DNA from: Chitinophaga pinensis
Lineage (GTDB): Bacteria; Bacteroidota; Bacteroidia; 2-12-FULL-35-15
Direction of reading: 5' to 3'
Assembly: GCA_945885475.1 (NCBI GenBank)
Contig: CAMCYR010000005.1
Coordinates: forward strand, 1-64,000
DNA: 64,000 nucleotides
In this document: piece after piece, positions 44,012-53,300 of the stretch
Layout of the letters: each line of letters starts with the position of its first letter
How positions within the stretch are numbered: position 1 is the stretch's first letter
Program-made: the position numbers and the translations under genes
The notes under the pieces: model-generated
Database searches by the model: none
The model's input: only the letters and a program-made list of their open reading frames with translations
What the model was told of the DNA's origin: nothing

Positions 44012-44770
44012 ATGACAGTACAAGAAGCAAAATTTGAATACTTACTTCGCCTTGGCGATAGCAGTTTGATTATCGGACATCGTTTGTCGGAGTGGTGCGG
44101 ACATGGTCCAATTTTAGAAGAAGACATTGCATTGATTAATATCGCGTTGGATTTTGTTGGAAATGCAACTTCTATTTTAGGATATGCCGGACAAGTAGAA
44201 GGTAAGGGCAGAGATGAAGATGACTTGGCTTTTATGCGTGGTGAAAGAGAGTACAGAAACTTATTGATCACTGAACAACCAAACGGAGATTACGCAAACA
44301 CGATTGCTCGTCAGTTTTTATTTGATATGTATATGTATTTTTTATACGAAGAATTAAAAAGCAGTAAAGACGAAACCATTGCAGCTATTGCAGTGAAATC
44401 ACACAAGGAAATTACCTATCACTTGCGTCATACATCTGAATGGATGTTGCGTTTAGGGGATGGAACAGCAGAAAGTCACGAGCGTTTACAAAATGGTTTG
44501 AACGATTTGTGGATGTTTACTTCCGAAATGTTTGACATGGATGAGGTGGATGCCATTTTAATTAAAGAAGGAATTGCGCCAGATTTAACGAACGTAAAAG
44601 CAAGCTGGGAAAAACGAGTGCATGAAGTTTTAACTGAAGCAACTTTGCAAATTCCAACAACCACGTTCAAACAAAAAGGAAGCAAAGAAGGCAAACATTC
44701 TGAACACTTAGGATTCTTGTTAGCTGAAATGCAATACGTGCACAGAGCATATCCTGGCGCTAAGTGGTAA
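44012..44770 (+). CDS. paaC: 1,2-phenylacetyl-CoA epoxidase subunit PaaC
   Basis: 252 aa from the ATG at 44012; the tool's start at 43994 is a TTG inside the dyad repeat. Ferritin-like structural partner of PaaA: YLLRLGDSSLIIGHRLSEWC, EEDIALINIALDFVG, KEITYHLRHTSEWMLRLGDG. The last segment AEMQYVHRAYPGAKW is typical. It keeps PaaA soluble and binds CoA. Confidence 0.93.
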   Translation: MTVQEAKFEYLLRLGDSSLIIGHRLSEWCGHGPILEEDIALINIALDFVGNATSILGYAGQVEGKGRDEDDLAFMRGEREYRNLLITEQPNGDYANTIARQFLFDMYMYFLYEELKSSKDETIAAIAVKSHKEITYHLRHTSEWMLRLGDGTAESHERLQNGLNDLWMFTSEMFDMDEVDAILIKEGIAPDLTNVKASWEKRVHEVLTEATLQIPTTTFKQKGSKEGKHSEHLGFLLAEMQYVHRAYPGAKW

Positions 44771-44797
44771 CTAAAAGAAAATCATTGTTAGAACAAT

Positions 44798-44828
44798 TCC
44801 CCCTTTGGAAAAGGGGGCCAGGGGGATT
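44798..44828. repeat. Interspersed C5-G5 palindrome, copy 2
   Basis: Same layout as 17734-17764. Here it separates paaC from paaD within the operon. Confidence 0.7.
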
Positions 44829-44845
44829 CCGCCAATCATCATCGC

Positions 44846-45340
44846 ATGTCAAGAACTCATTCTCAAGAACAAATATTCAAACTCCTTTCAGAAATTCCTG
44901 ATCCTGAAATTCCTGTCATTAATATTATTGAACTCGGAATTTTACGTGAAGTAAAGTTTGAAAATGAGCTGTGTATCGTTGTGATTACTCCAACTTATAC
45001 CGGTTGTCCGGCAATGAAAGTAATTGAGGACGACATCCGCATTAAATTAAAAGAAATTGGAATTGATAAGGTGAAAGTAGAGTTGGTTTTGTCACCTGCT
45101 TGGACAACCGATTGGATTTCTGATGTTGCTAAAGAAAAGTTAAGAGCATACGGAATTGCGCCGCCAGATCATTCTTCAGTAGATAAAAAAGTACTACTTG
45201 GTAAAGCTCGTGATTTAAAATGCCCGCTTTGTGGCTCCATTCATACAGAAATGATTTCTCAATTTGGTTCAACAGCCTGTAAGGCTTTGTTTCGTTGCCT
45301 CGACTGCAAAGAACCTTTCGATTATTTTAAATGCTTGTAA
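44846..45340 (+). CDS. paaD: PaaD, epoxidase maturation factor
   Basis: 164 aa. The N-terminal MIP18/DUF59-type domain (LLSEIPDPEIPVINIIELG, PTYTGCPAM) is followed by a C-terminal zinc-binding region with two CxxC pairs (CPLCGS and CLDCKEP). PaaD is thought to help Fe-S assembly or loading for PaaE and the complex. 30 bp to paaG. Confidence 0.9.
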   Translation: MSRTHSQEQIFKLLSEIPDPEIPVINIIELGILREVKFENELCIVVITPTYTGCPAMKVIEDDIRIKLKEIGIDKVKVELVLSPAWTTDWISDVAKEKLRAYGIAPPDHSSVDKKVLLGKARDLKCPLCGSIHTEMISQFGSTACKALFRCLDCKEPFDYFKCL

Positions 45341-45370
45341 TTTTTTATCTTTACATAAATACAAATTTAT

Positions 45371-46147
45371 ATGACATTTATTAAATCAGAAACCGATGGC
45401 AATGTTTTAAAAATAACATTGAATCGGCCAGATAAATTCAATAGTTTTAATCGTGAAATGGCTTTGGCTCTGCAGGATGCGCTCGATAAAGCAGCTATTG
45501 ATAAATCGATTCGTGCAGTATTATTAACTGGAGAAGGAAAAGCATTTTGTGCGGGACAGGATTTGTCGGAAGCAATAGATGCAAATGGTCCTGGTATCGA
45601 AAAAATTGTTCGTGAACATTACAATCCAATTATTTTAAAGATAAGAAAACTTGAAAAACCAGTTGTTTGTGCAGTGAATGGTGTTGCAGCCGGAGCGGGG
45701 GCAAACATTGCCTTGGCTTGTGATGTTGTAATTGCTGCTGCGTCAGTTTCATTTATTCAAGCATTTAGTAAAATTGGATTGATTCCAGATAGTGGTGGAA
45801 CATTTTTTCTTCCTCGATTAATTGGTTTTGGAAAAGCATCTGCATTGATGATGTTAGGAGATAAAGTTTCTGCTACTGATGCAGAAAGAATGGGAATGAT
45901 TTATAAAGTTACTGAAGATACAAATTTGCAAAGTGATGCTATGACTATTTCAAAAACATTAGGCGACATGCCAACAAAGGCCATGGGTTTAACAAAAAGA
46001 TTACTGAATGAGTCCTTGGAAAATACAATTGAAAAACAATTGTCATATGAAGCAGATGTTCAAGTACAAGCTACTTTAACACATGATTATACTGAAGGTG
46101 TAAATGCATTTTTGGAAAAACGTAAACCAATATTCAAGGGAGAATAA
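45371..46147 (+). CDS. paaG: Epoxyphenylacetyl-CoA isomerase PaaG (crotonase fold)
   Basis: 258 aa. FCAGQDLSEA, GVAAGAGANIALACD and LIPDSGGTFFLPRL match PaaG closely, with the acidic residue in IPDSGG used for isomerisation. It converts the ring epoxide to oxepin-CoA. Only one crotonase gene is present here, so a separate PaaF hydratase must be encoded elsewhere or be replaced by another enzyme. 3 bp from paaH. Confidence 0.88.
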   Translation: MTFIKSETDGNVLKITLNRPDKFNSFNREMALALQDALDKAAIDKSIRAVLLTGEGKAFCAGQDLSEAIDANGPGIEKIVREHYNPIILKIRKLEKPVVCAVNGVAAGAGANIALACDVVIAAASVSFIQAFSKIGLIPDSGGTFFLPRLIGFGKASALMMLGDKVSATDAERMGMIYKVTEDTNLQSDAMTISKTLGDMPTKAMGLTKRLLNESLENTIEKQLSYEADVQVQATLTHDYTEGVNAFLEKRKPIFKGE

Positions 46148-46150
46148 TTT

Positions 46151-47311
46151 ATGATACAAATAGGAATAATTGGATCTGGTGCAATGGGCGCTGGAATTGC
46201 ACAAGTAGCTGCTACTGCTGGTCATAGTGTAATTGTATACGATAACAATCAAGCAGCTTTGGAAAAAGCAAAAGCAAATTTAGATTCTACTCTAAAAAAA
46301 TTGCTTGAGAAACATAAACTCACAGAGGAGAAGGCAAAATCTATTTTAGCAAACACTCAGTTTGTAAACGATTTAAATCAATTTACAAATTGTGGATTAA
46401 TTATTGAAGCGATCATCGAGAACATTGATGTAAAACAAAAATTATTTTCTGATTTAGAAGCAATTGTTTCTTCGGATTGTATTTTAGCTTCTAACACATC
46501 TTCTTTATCCATTGCATCCATTGCATCATCTTGTAAAAAAGCGGAACGTGTAATCGGAATTCATTTTTTTAATCCCGCTCCCTTAATGCCATTGGTGGAA
46601 ATTATTCCGGGAATTCTTACGGATGATACTGTTGTAAAAGAATGCAGAGCATTGATCGACAGCTGGGGGAAAATAACTGTACTTACAAAGGATACTCCCG
46701 GATTTATTGTCAATAGAGTGGCTCGTTCTTTTTATGGTGAGTCTATTCGTATCTATGAAGAAGGCATGGCTGATTTTGCTACCATCGATTGGGCTTTAAA
46801 AACTTACGGTGGATTTAAAATGGGTCCATTCGAACTGATGGATTTTATTGGTAACGATATTAATTTTAAAGTAACAGAAAGTGTATGGACACAATTCTTC
46901 TTTGAACAACGGTTCAAACCATCTCTCACTCAAAAACGATTGTTCGAAGCAAAATTATACGGAAGAAAATCGGGGAGAGGATATTATAATTATGCGGAAG
47001 GTGTTGAAATGCCTCAGCCGAAACAAGACGAAACGCTCGGGAAATATATTTTTAATCGTGTAATCTGCATGCTTATCAATGAGGCCATTGACTCGCTTTA
47101 TCTCCAGCTGGCAACTAAAGAAGATCTTGATCTGGCGATGACAAAAGGTGTAAATTATCCGAAAGGATTGTTGAAGTGGGCAGATGAAATCGGCTTGAAA
47201 AATGTGTATACTTCTTTGGATGTGTTGTATGAATTGTATAATGAAGACCGCTATCGTCCTTCAATATTGCTGAAGATGATGGTGCGTGATGAAAAGAAGT
47301 TCTATTTTTAA
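46151..47311 (+). CDS. paaH: 3-hydroxyacyl-CoA dehydrogenase PaaH
   Basis: 386 aa. NAD-binding IGSGAMGAGIAQVAA, the catalytic region IGIHFFNPAPLMPLVEII, and TPGFIVNRVARSFYGE are hallmarks. A C-terminal dehydrogenase extension with a second partial repeat (FNRVICMLINEAIDSLY) is present. It oxidises the 3-hydroxyadipyl-CoA intermediate. Last gene of the rightward paa series; a hairpin follows. Confidence 0.9.
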   Translation: MIQIGIIGSGAMGAGIAQVAATAGHSVIVYDNNQAALEKAKANLDSTLKKLLEKHKLTEEKAKSILANTQFVNDLNQFTNCGLIIEAIIENIDVKQKLFSDLEAIVSSDCILASNTSSLSIASIASSCKKAERVIGIHFFNPAPLMPLVEIIPGILTDDTVVKECRALIDSWGKITVLTKDTPGFIVNRVARSFYGESIRIYEEGMADFATIDWALKTYGGFKMGPFELMDFIGNDINFKVTESVWTQFFFEQRFKPSLTQKRLFEAKLYGRKSGRGYYNYAEGVEMPQPKQDETLGKYIFNRVICMLINEAIDSLYLQLATKEDLDLAMTKGVNYPKGLLKWADEIGLKNVYTSLDVLYELYNEDRYRPSILLKMMVRDEKKFYF

Positions 47312-47322
47312 ATAGCGTAAGC

Positions 47323-47347
47323 AAAGCATTAAATTAAGATGCTTTTT
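47323..47347. terminator. Terminator between paaH and the signalling operon
   Basis: AAAGCAT / ATGCTTT arms around a 9-nt AT-rich loop, then TT and an AT-rich stretch. Convergent genes. Confidence 0.55.
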
Positions 47348-47389
47348 ATATTTATTTTAAAATTAAACTGTCAAGTGAATTTAGCTGCA

Positions 47390-49216
47390 CTATAATTTAA
47401 TTCCCATAATTAGTATATCATCAATTTGTTCGTAATCTGATTTCCATGTGAGAATAGAATTTTCAATAATTTCTTTTTGATCTGCCATAGGTAGCGTTGA
47501 ACAAGATGATATTAATTGAATAAGGCGCTTTGTCATAAACTTTTTATTATTTGGTCCTCCAAATTGATCAACAATTCCATCTGAATAAAGATAAATTTGA
47601 ATGTCTTCCTCTAAATAAAATTCATTTAATGCAAACTCATAATTTTCGGAAATATTTCCACTGATGCCACACGAAGAAGATTTTATAGTATTTATGGTAC
47701 CTTGACTAGCTATAATAAGAGGCCTTCCAGCACCTGCATATTGCAGTTTTTTTTCTTTTTTATGATAGGTGCAAACAGCTAATTCTAAACCATCTTCAAT
47801 GGTAATATTTGAAAATTCATTTCTAAATGTTTTTCTGAATTCCATCACCATAGAAGTCAATATTAAATTTGGAGTCAATATTTTTTTTGTATCAATAATA
47901 TTATGAATAATATTCGAACTAATCATACTCATCATAGCTCCAGGAACACCATGGCCAGTGCAATCTCCACATATAATAATTATTTCATTTCCAAGTTCTT
48001 TAATAAAATAAAAATCTCCTCCAATGGATTCTTTCGGTCGAAAAATGACAAAGTTTTCTTTAAATAAGGCATTAATTACTTCTACTTTTGGCAAAATTGC
48101 ATGTTGTATATTTTGAGCGTAACGTAAGCTAGCCGAAAAATCGCTATTAACTTCTTTAAGCGAAGAATGTTCTTCTTTAATTGCTCTAATAGCTTTTTTA
48201 CTTTCTTTATGTTTTAAACTTAATTTTACACATAATTTCAGTTTTGCTTTTATAAGAGGAGGATCAACTGGTTTTGCTAAAAAATCTATGGCGCCCGTAT
48301 CCATTCCTTGTAAAACCTTTTCTTTATCTGATCCTAATGCCGAAAGAAAAATGATAGGAATATGTTTAGTAAAATCATTTTGACTCAGAATATGTGCCAC
48401 TTCAAAACCATCCATTTTTGGCATTTGAACATCAAGAACGATACAATCATACTGCTCTTTCATTGCCATCTCTATTGCTAGAGGGCCAGAATTTGCTTGG
48501 TGTATACTATAGCCTTCTAATTTTAATACAGCGTTTAAGGAAAATAGATTATCCTCCAAATCATCTACAATTAAAATTGTTGGCATACTAATATTTAGTT
48601 CTTCGCCATGCTTTATTTGACTAATATATTGCTTTATGGGATATTTTGCAGCTTCTAAGAGCATACCCATAATTTCGGGAATATCAGCAATTACATCCGG
48701 GCTAAATAAATTTATAGCAGACATTGGCATGATTGCAACAGTTGCAGATTCTGGCGATTGAACTATTGCTAAACCTCCTTTATCCTGTATTATTTTTAAA
48801 CTCTTAGCTCCGTCAGAATTTGCGCCTGAAAGCAAAATAGCAATACAACGATTACCAAAAGCATTTGCAAAGCATTCAAAAGTTAGATCAATACTTGGTC
48901 TTGAGAAATTTATTTTTTCAGAATAATCTAAAGTAAATAACCCAGTATCATCAACAAGCAAATGGTAATCGCCTGGCGCAATATAAATATGCCCCTGTTT
49001 AAGTTGCATTTTATCTTGTATTTCAACAACGGGAATATTTGTACTCTGATTTAAAACAGCTTCTAAATGATTCTCTGCGCTGTTTTTTCGATGGAGAACT
49101 AAGATAATTGCAAAAGGGTAATTTGCAGGGATAAATGGAAGTATATTCATAATTACTTCAATACTTCCTGCGGAACCACCCAATATGATTACACCTTCTT
49201 TTTCCATGTTTTCCAT
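47390..49216 (-). CDS. CheB methylesterase - receiver - PP2C phosphatase fusion
   Basis: 608 aa. Residues ~1-190 form a CheB-type methylesterase with S15 (GGSAGS), H42 (LVLHRK) and D135 (GANSDG). A receiver domain (~212-330) has phospho-acceptor D262 (IVLDVQMPKMDG). A coiled linker leads to a SpoIIE-type PP2C domain (~380-608) with GGDFYFI and ICGDCTGHGVPGAMMS metal sites. CheB normally has an N-terminal receiver; here the receiver follows the esterase and drives a Ser/Thr phosphatase as output. Overlaps cheR by 28 bp. No chemoreceptor, CheA or CheW is present. Confidence 0.88.
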   Translation of the reverse strand: MENMEKEGVIILGGSAGSIEVIMNILPFIPANYPFAIILVLHRKNSAENHLEAVLNQSTNIPVVEIQDKMQLKQGHIYIAPGDYHLLVDDTGLFTLDYSEKINFSRPSIDLTFECFANAFGNRCIAILLSGANSDGAKSLKIIQDKGGLAIVQSPESATVAIMPMSAINLFSPDVIADIPEIMGMLLEAAKYPIKQYISQIKHGEELNISMPTILIVDDLEDNLFSLNAVLKLEGYSIHQANSGPLAIEMAMKEQYDCIVLDVQMPKMDGFEVAHILSQNDFTKHIPIIFLSALGSDKEKVLQGMDTGAIDFLAKPVDPPLIKAKLKLCVKLSLKHKESKKAIRAIKEEHSSLKEVNSDFSASLRYAQNIQHAILPKVEVINALFKENFVIFRPKESIGGDFYFIKELGNEIIIICGDCTGHGVPGAMMSMISSNIIHNIIDTKKILTPNLILTSMVMEFRKTFRNEFSNITIEDGLELAVCTYHKKEKKLQYAGAGRPLIIASQGTINTIKSSSCGISGNISENYEFALNEFYLEEDIQIYLYSDGIVDQFGGPNNKKFMTKRLIQLISSCSTLPMADQKEIIENSILTWKSDYEQIDDILIMGIKL

Positions 49217-50022
49217 TTGGCGTTTATAACTTGCATCTTACTTTCAATTGGTGAAAACAGCAATGTTTCTTTTGATCCGATTGCTAACATTCCTTTTTTA
49301 GTAAGGCTATTATAAAATAGTTGCAGTACTTTATCTTGCAGCGATTTATTAAAATATATTAATACATTTCTGCAGATTATTAGATCAAATTGGTTAAATG
49401 CGTTATCTGAAACTAAATTATGAGTGCTGAAGATGATTTTAGATTTTAATTCATCATTCATCAATACTTCACCATTTAATACTGTATAATAATCCGATAG
49501 GTTTTTATTCCCTCCACTTTCTCTATAATTATTCTCATTTTCCTTAAATGAGTCTAAATTATATTTGCCAGATTTAGCAACATCTAATACTGTTTGATTT
49601 ATATCTGTTGCATAAATAATACTTTTATCCAACAAATTATATTCTTTAAGTAATATGGCCATTGAGTAAACCTCTTCACCTGTAGAACATCCAGCATGCC
49701 AAATTTTAATTACTGGCAACTTATTTAATTGAGATACTAATTCATTTCTAATTGAAGCAAAAAAACTAGGATCTCTAAATATTTCAGTAACATTTACTGT
49801 CAACTCTTCGATTAAATTGTTAACCATCGCAGAGTCATTAATTAAATCTTGCAACAATTGCTTGAAGTCAGAAATTTTATTTACATCAATATAACGTTGA
49901 ACTCTTCTTTGCAAAGATTGCTTTGAATAATCAGAAAAATCATAGCCACTATAATCGTTGATGAGAATAATAATTTCATCTAACTCATTATCTCCAATTT
50001 TAATAATTGAGTTTGATGTCAT
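49189..50022 (-). CDS. CheR-type protein-glutamate methyltransferase
   Basis: 277 aa. N-terminal CheR helical domain (RVQRYIDVNKISDFKQLLQD), NVTEIFRDPSFF, the SAM site HAGCSTGEEVYSMAILL, and DLIICRNVLIYFN in the C-terminal part. Stand-alone, with no TPR. Overlaps the response regulator upstream by 4 bp and the CheB fusion downstream by 28 bp, so the three are translated together. The target is unknown since no MCP is nearby. Confidence 0.88.
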   Translation of the reverse strand: MTSNSIIKIGDNELDEIIILINDYSGYDFSDYSKQSLQRRVQRYIDVNKISDFKQLLQDLINDSAMVNNLIEELTVNVTEIFRDPSFFASIRNELVSQLNKLPVIKIWHAGCSTGEEVYSMAILLKEYNLLDKSIIYATDINQTVLDVAKSGKYNLDSFKENENNYRESGGNKNLSDYYTVLNGEVLMNDELKSKIIFSTHNLVSDNAFNQFDLIICRNVLIYFNKSLQDKVLQLFYNSLTKKGMLAIGSKETLLFSPIESKMQVINAKWKTWKKKV

Positions 50023-50396
50023 CCTTTATTTATTAGGTATTTTATTTTATTAATTAACACATCAATATCAATGGGTTTCGTGCAATAATCATCAGCACCG
50101 GCCTCAATGCAGCGTTCCATGTCCCCCTTCATAGCTAATGCAGTTAATGCAATTACTTTATTATTTTTCAGCTGATCATCTTTTCGCAATATTCCTAAAG
50201 TTTCAAAACCATCCATCACAGGCATCATCATGTCTAATAAGACAACATCTACTTCTATTTGTCGTAATTTTTCAAGACACTCTTTTCCATCTGAAGCAGT
50301 TTCAACTATAATCTTTTTTGCTTTAAGATATGCTTTTAAGGCAAAAATATTGCGCTCATCATCATCAACCAACAGAACTTTTATTTGATCAGTCAT
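50019..50396 (-). CDS. Single-domain response regulator
   Basis: 125 aa receiver only: DDDE acidic pocket (11-14), D55 phospho-acceptor (VVLLDMMMPVMDG), a conserved Thr/Ser region (IALTALAM) and K in TKPID. It lacks an output domain, so it probably shuttles phosphate between the hybrid kinase and CheR/CheB-linked outputs. 2 bp after the kinase gene. Confidence 0.9.
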   Translation of the reverse strand: MTDQIKVLLVDDDERNIFALKAYLKAKKIIVETASDGKECLEKLRQIEVDVVLLDMMMPVMDGFETLGILRKDDQLKNNKVIALTALAMKGDMERCIEAGADDYCTKPIDIDVLINKIKYLINKG

Positions 50397-50398
50397 AA

Positions 50399-53300
50399 TT
50401 ATTTATTTTTTTCACTATTTAAAATCCAAATTTTAATTAATGAAATTAGTAAATCAGCATCAATAGGTTTTGATGCATAATCCGAAGCGCCACTATTAAT
50501 GCATTTTTCTCGTTCATCAGCTTGTGTTTTTGCAGTTAAGGATACAATCGGAATGTTTTTTCCATTATCTAGTTTCCTTATTTTCTTAATTGCTTCGTAG
50601 CCATCCATTTCAGGCATCATCACATCCATTAAAATTAGCGCAATATCATGGTTTTTTGTCCATACATCAATTGCTTCTTTCCCATTAGTTGCGTGTATAA
50701 CCTCTGCCTTTTGAGCTTCTAAAATTTTACTAATCGAAAATCTATTTTCTGCATCGTCGTCCACCAATAAAATTTTCTTGTTCTCTAAAGTTTTCGCAGA
50801 AATAATTGCCGGTCGCATTTTAATCGTCTGATCTTTTTTAGTGATGTAATGCAGAAAAAGCGACATCTCCTCAATGATACTAGAATAGGTTTTTACTATT
50901 TTTAATATGAAAAAATCGCTAAATTGATTAATTTTTTTAACATCTAAAGTAGATAAGTAGGTGTTACTTAGTACTATTACCGGCATTAATGTAGTGGGTA
51001 CAACTTTTGTTAATTTTTCTAATAAATTTGGTATTTTTGATTTTCGAGAATCTATATCAATAATGATTGAATCGAATCCATTATCCCAAATAGATGGGTC
51101 AATTTCATGATCTGGTATAAATGAAATAATTTCGATTTGACGTTCTTTTAAAAAAGCTGTCATTGCCAAAGCGTGCTCTTTTTTATCGGAGAATAAAGCA
51201 ATTTTCCCGGTTTTTTTTGATGCAATTTCCTCGAGTGAGCGAAATACATTTTGTATATTGTCCTCAGAGAAAGGTTTGCTCGTAAAATCTATAGCGCCAG
51301 ATTCTCTGATAGTTTTTATATCTAAATCATTAGATGAAGTAATATGAACCGGAATGTGTTTAGTTTCGGCAAAGTCCTTTAATTCTTTTAACACTTCCCA
51401 ACCACTTTTTTTAGGAAGGTGCAAGTCTAAAATAATGCCAAGGGGAATATGTTTTTTAGCCAATTCAACAGCTTCGTTACCATTAACTGCTATCAGTACT
51501 TTATATCCTCGGCTTTTTGCAGAATTTTGTATGATTTTTACAAATAAAATATCATCCTCAACAATTAAAATAGTTTTATCTCCATTCTTTATGTCATGTC
51601 TATCATCTTCTACTAAAATAGCGTTCTCAGCTTGGTTTTCTGCAGATAAATCAGGTGCTATTGCATTATTTAAAGTAGAGCTATTTTTTTTAGTTTGTTT
51701 TTTTAAATGTTCAATCGAATAATTAGCTGGTATTATAATTGTAAAATTACTACCAACTCCGACCTCACTTTCCAAAGTAATTTCTCCACCTAATAAATGT
51801 GCAATTTCTTTGCTGATAGAAAGTCCTAAACCGGTTCCACCATATTTACGTTTTGTTGAACCATCAGCTTGCTGAAACGCTTCAAAAACCAAGGCTTGTT
51901 TATCTTTAGGAATACCAATTCCTGTATCAACCACCGAAAACGAAATCATATCCTGTTTTAAATTATATGAAATAGTAAGATCGACTTTTCCTTTTGCGCT
52001 AAATTTAAATGCGTTCGACAATAAATTTTTCACAACCTGATCAAGTCGCATTTTATCCGTGTACATACTTTCTGGACAATCTGCATTTACAAGCACCTTA
52101 AATTCAATTTGCTTATCTTTTGCAATTGGATTAAATAAAGATTGAATATCGCCTGCAAATTTATTTACATCCAAAGTTTCGGCATTAACGTCCATTTTTC
52201 CGGACTCAATTTTAGATAAATCTAAAATATCATTAATCAATTCTAATAAGCTATTTCCTGCTTTATTAATAACAGCTGAATATTCTATTTGATCTTCACT
52301 TAAATTATCCTCTAAATTATCTTTGAGTAATTTACTTAGCAATAGTATTGAATTAAGCGGGGTTCTTAATTCGTGACTCATATTAGCTAAAAACTCCGAC
52401 TTGTATTTACTGCTTAAAGATAGTTGATCTGCTTTTCGTTTCAAATCGGTTGTAGCAGCAACTAATAAGTTATTTTTTTCGTTAAAGGCATGATTTTTTT
52501 CCTCAACCAACTTTGTTTTTTCTTCTAATTCTTTATTGCTTTGCATCAACTCTTCCTGCTGTACGCGCAATTCTTCGTCAGACGCTTGTAATTTTTGTGT
52601 TTGTGCTTCTAATTCCGTGTTAGATTCTTCTAATTCTCTTTGCGAAGCAAGTAATAATTCTGTTTGTATTTTTAGAGCTTCACTTTCTTTTTGCTTTGTA
52701 ATATCAAACCGAATAGCTACATACTTTTCTATTTTTCCATCTTTATTTTTAAATGGCAAAATAGTGGTTTCTACCCAATAATACTTCCCAGTTTTACTAA
52801 TGTTTAATATTTCGCCTTGCCACATTAAACCCGTGCTAATGGCTTTCCACATGCCTTTGAATAAACCATCGGGTTGTTTGCCTGATTTTAAAATGCGGTG
52901 ATTTTTACCTATCAATTCTTCTCTGGAGTATTCGGAAATTGTACAGAAAAAATCATTCACAAAAGTGATATTTCCATCGGCATCGGCTTCAGAAACAATT
53001 GCTGCTTTATTAAGAGCCCCAACTTGTTGATTTAAATTGAGTGTTGTAACTTCAAGTTGCTTTTTTAACGCTTCACTTTCTTTTTGTTTAGTGATATCAA
53101 AACGAAGGGCTACATATTTTTCTATTTTGCCATCTTTATTTTTAAATGGCATAATGGTTGTTTGCACCCAATAGTATTTACCATTTTTACTTATATTAAG
53201 TATTTCTCCTTGCCACATTAAACCTGTACTAATAGCCTTCCACATCCCAACAAAAATACCATTGGGTTGCTTTCCCGATTTTAAAATACGATGGTTTTGA

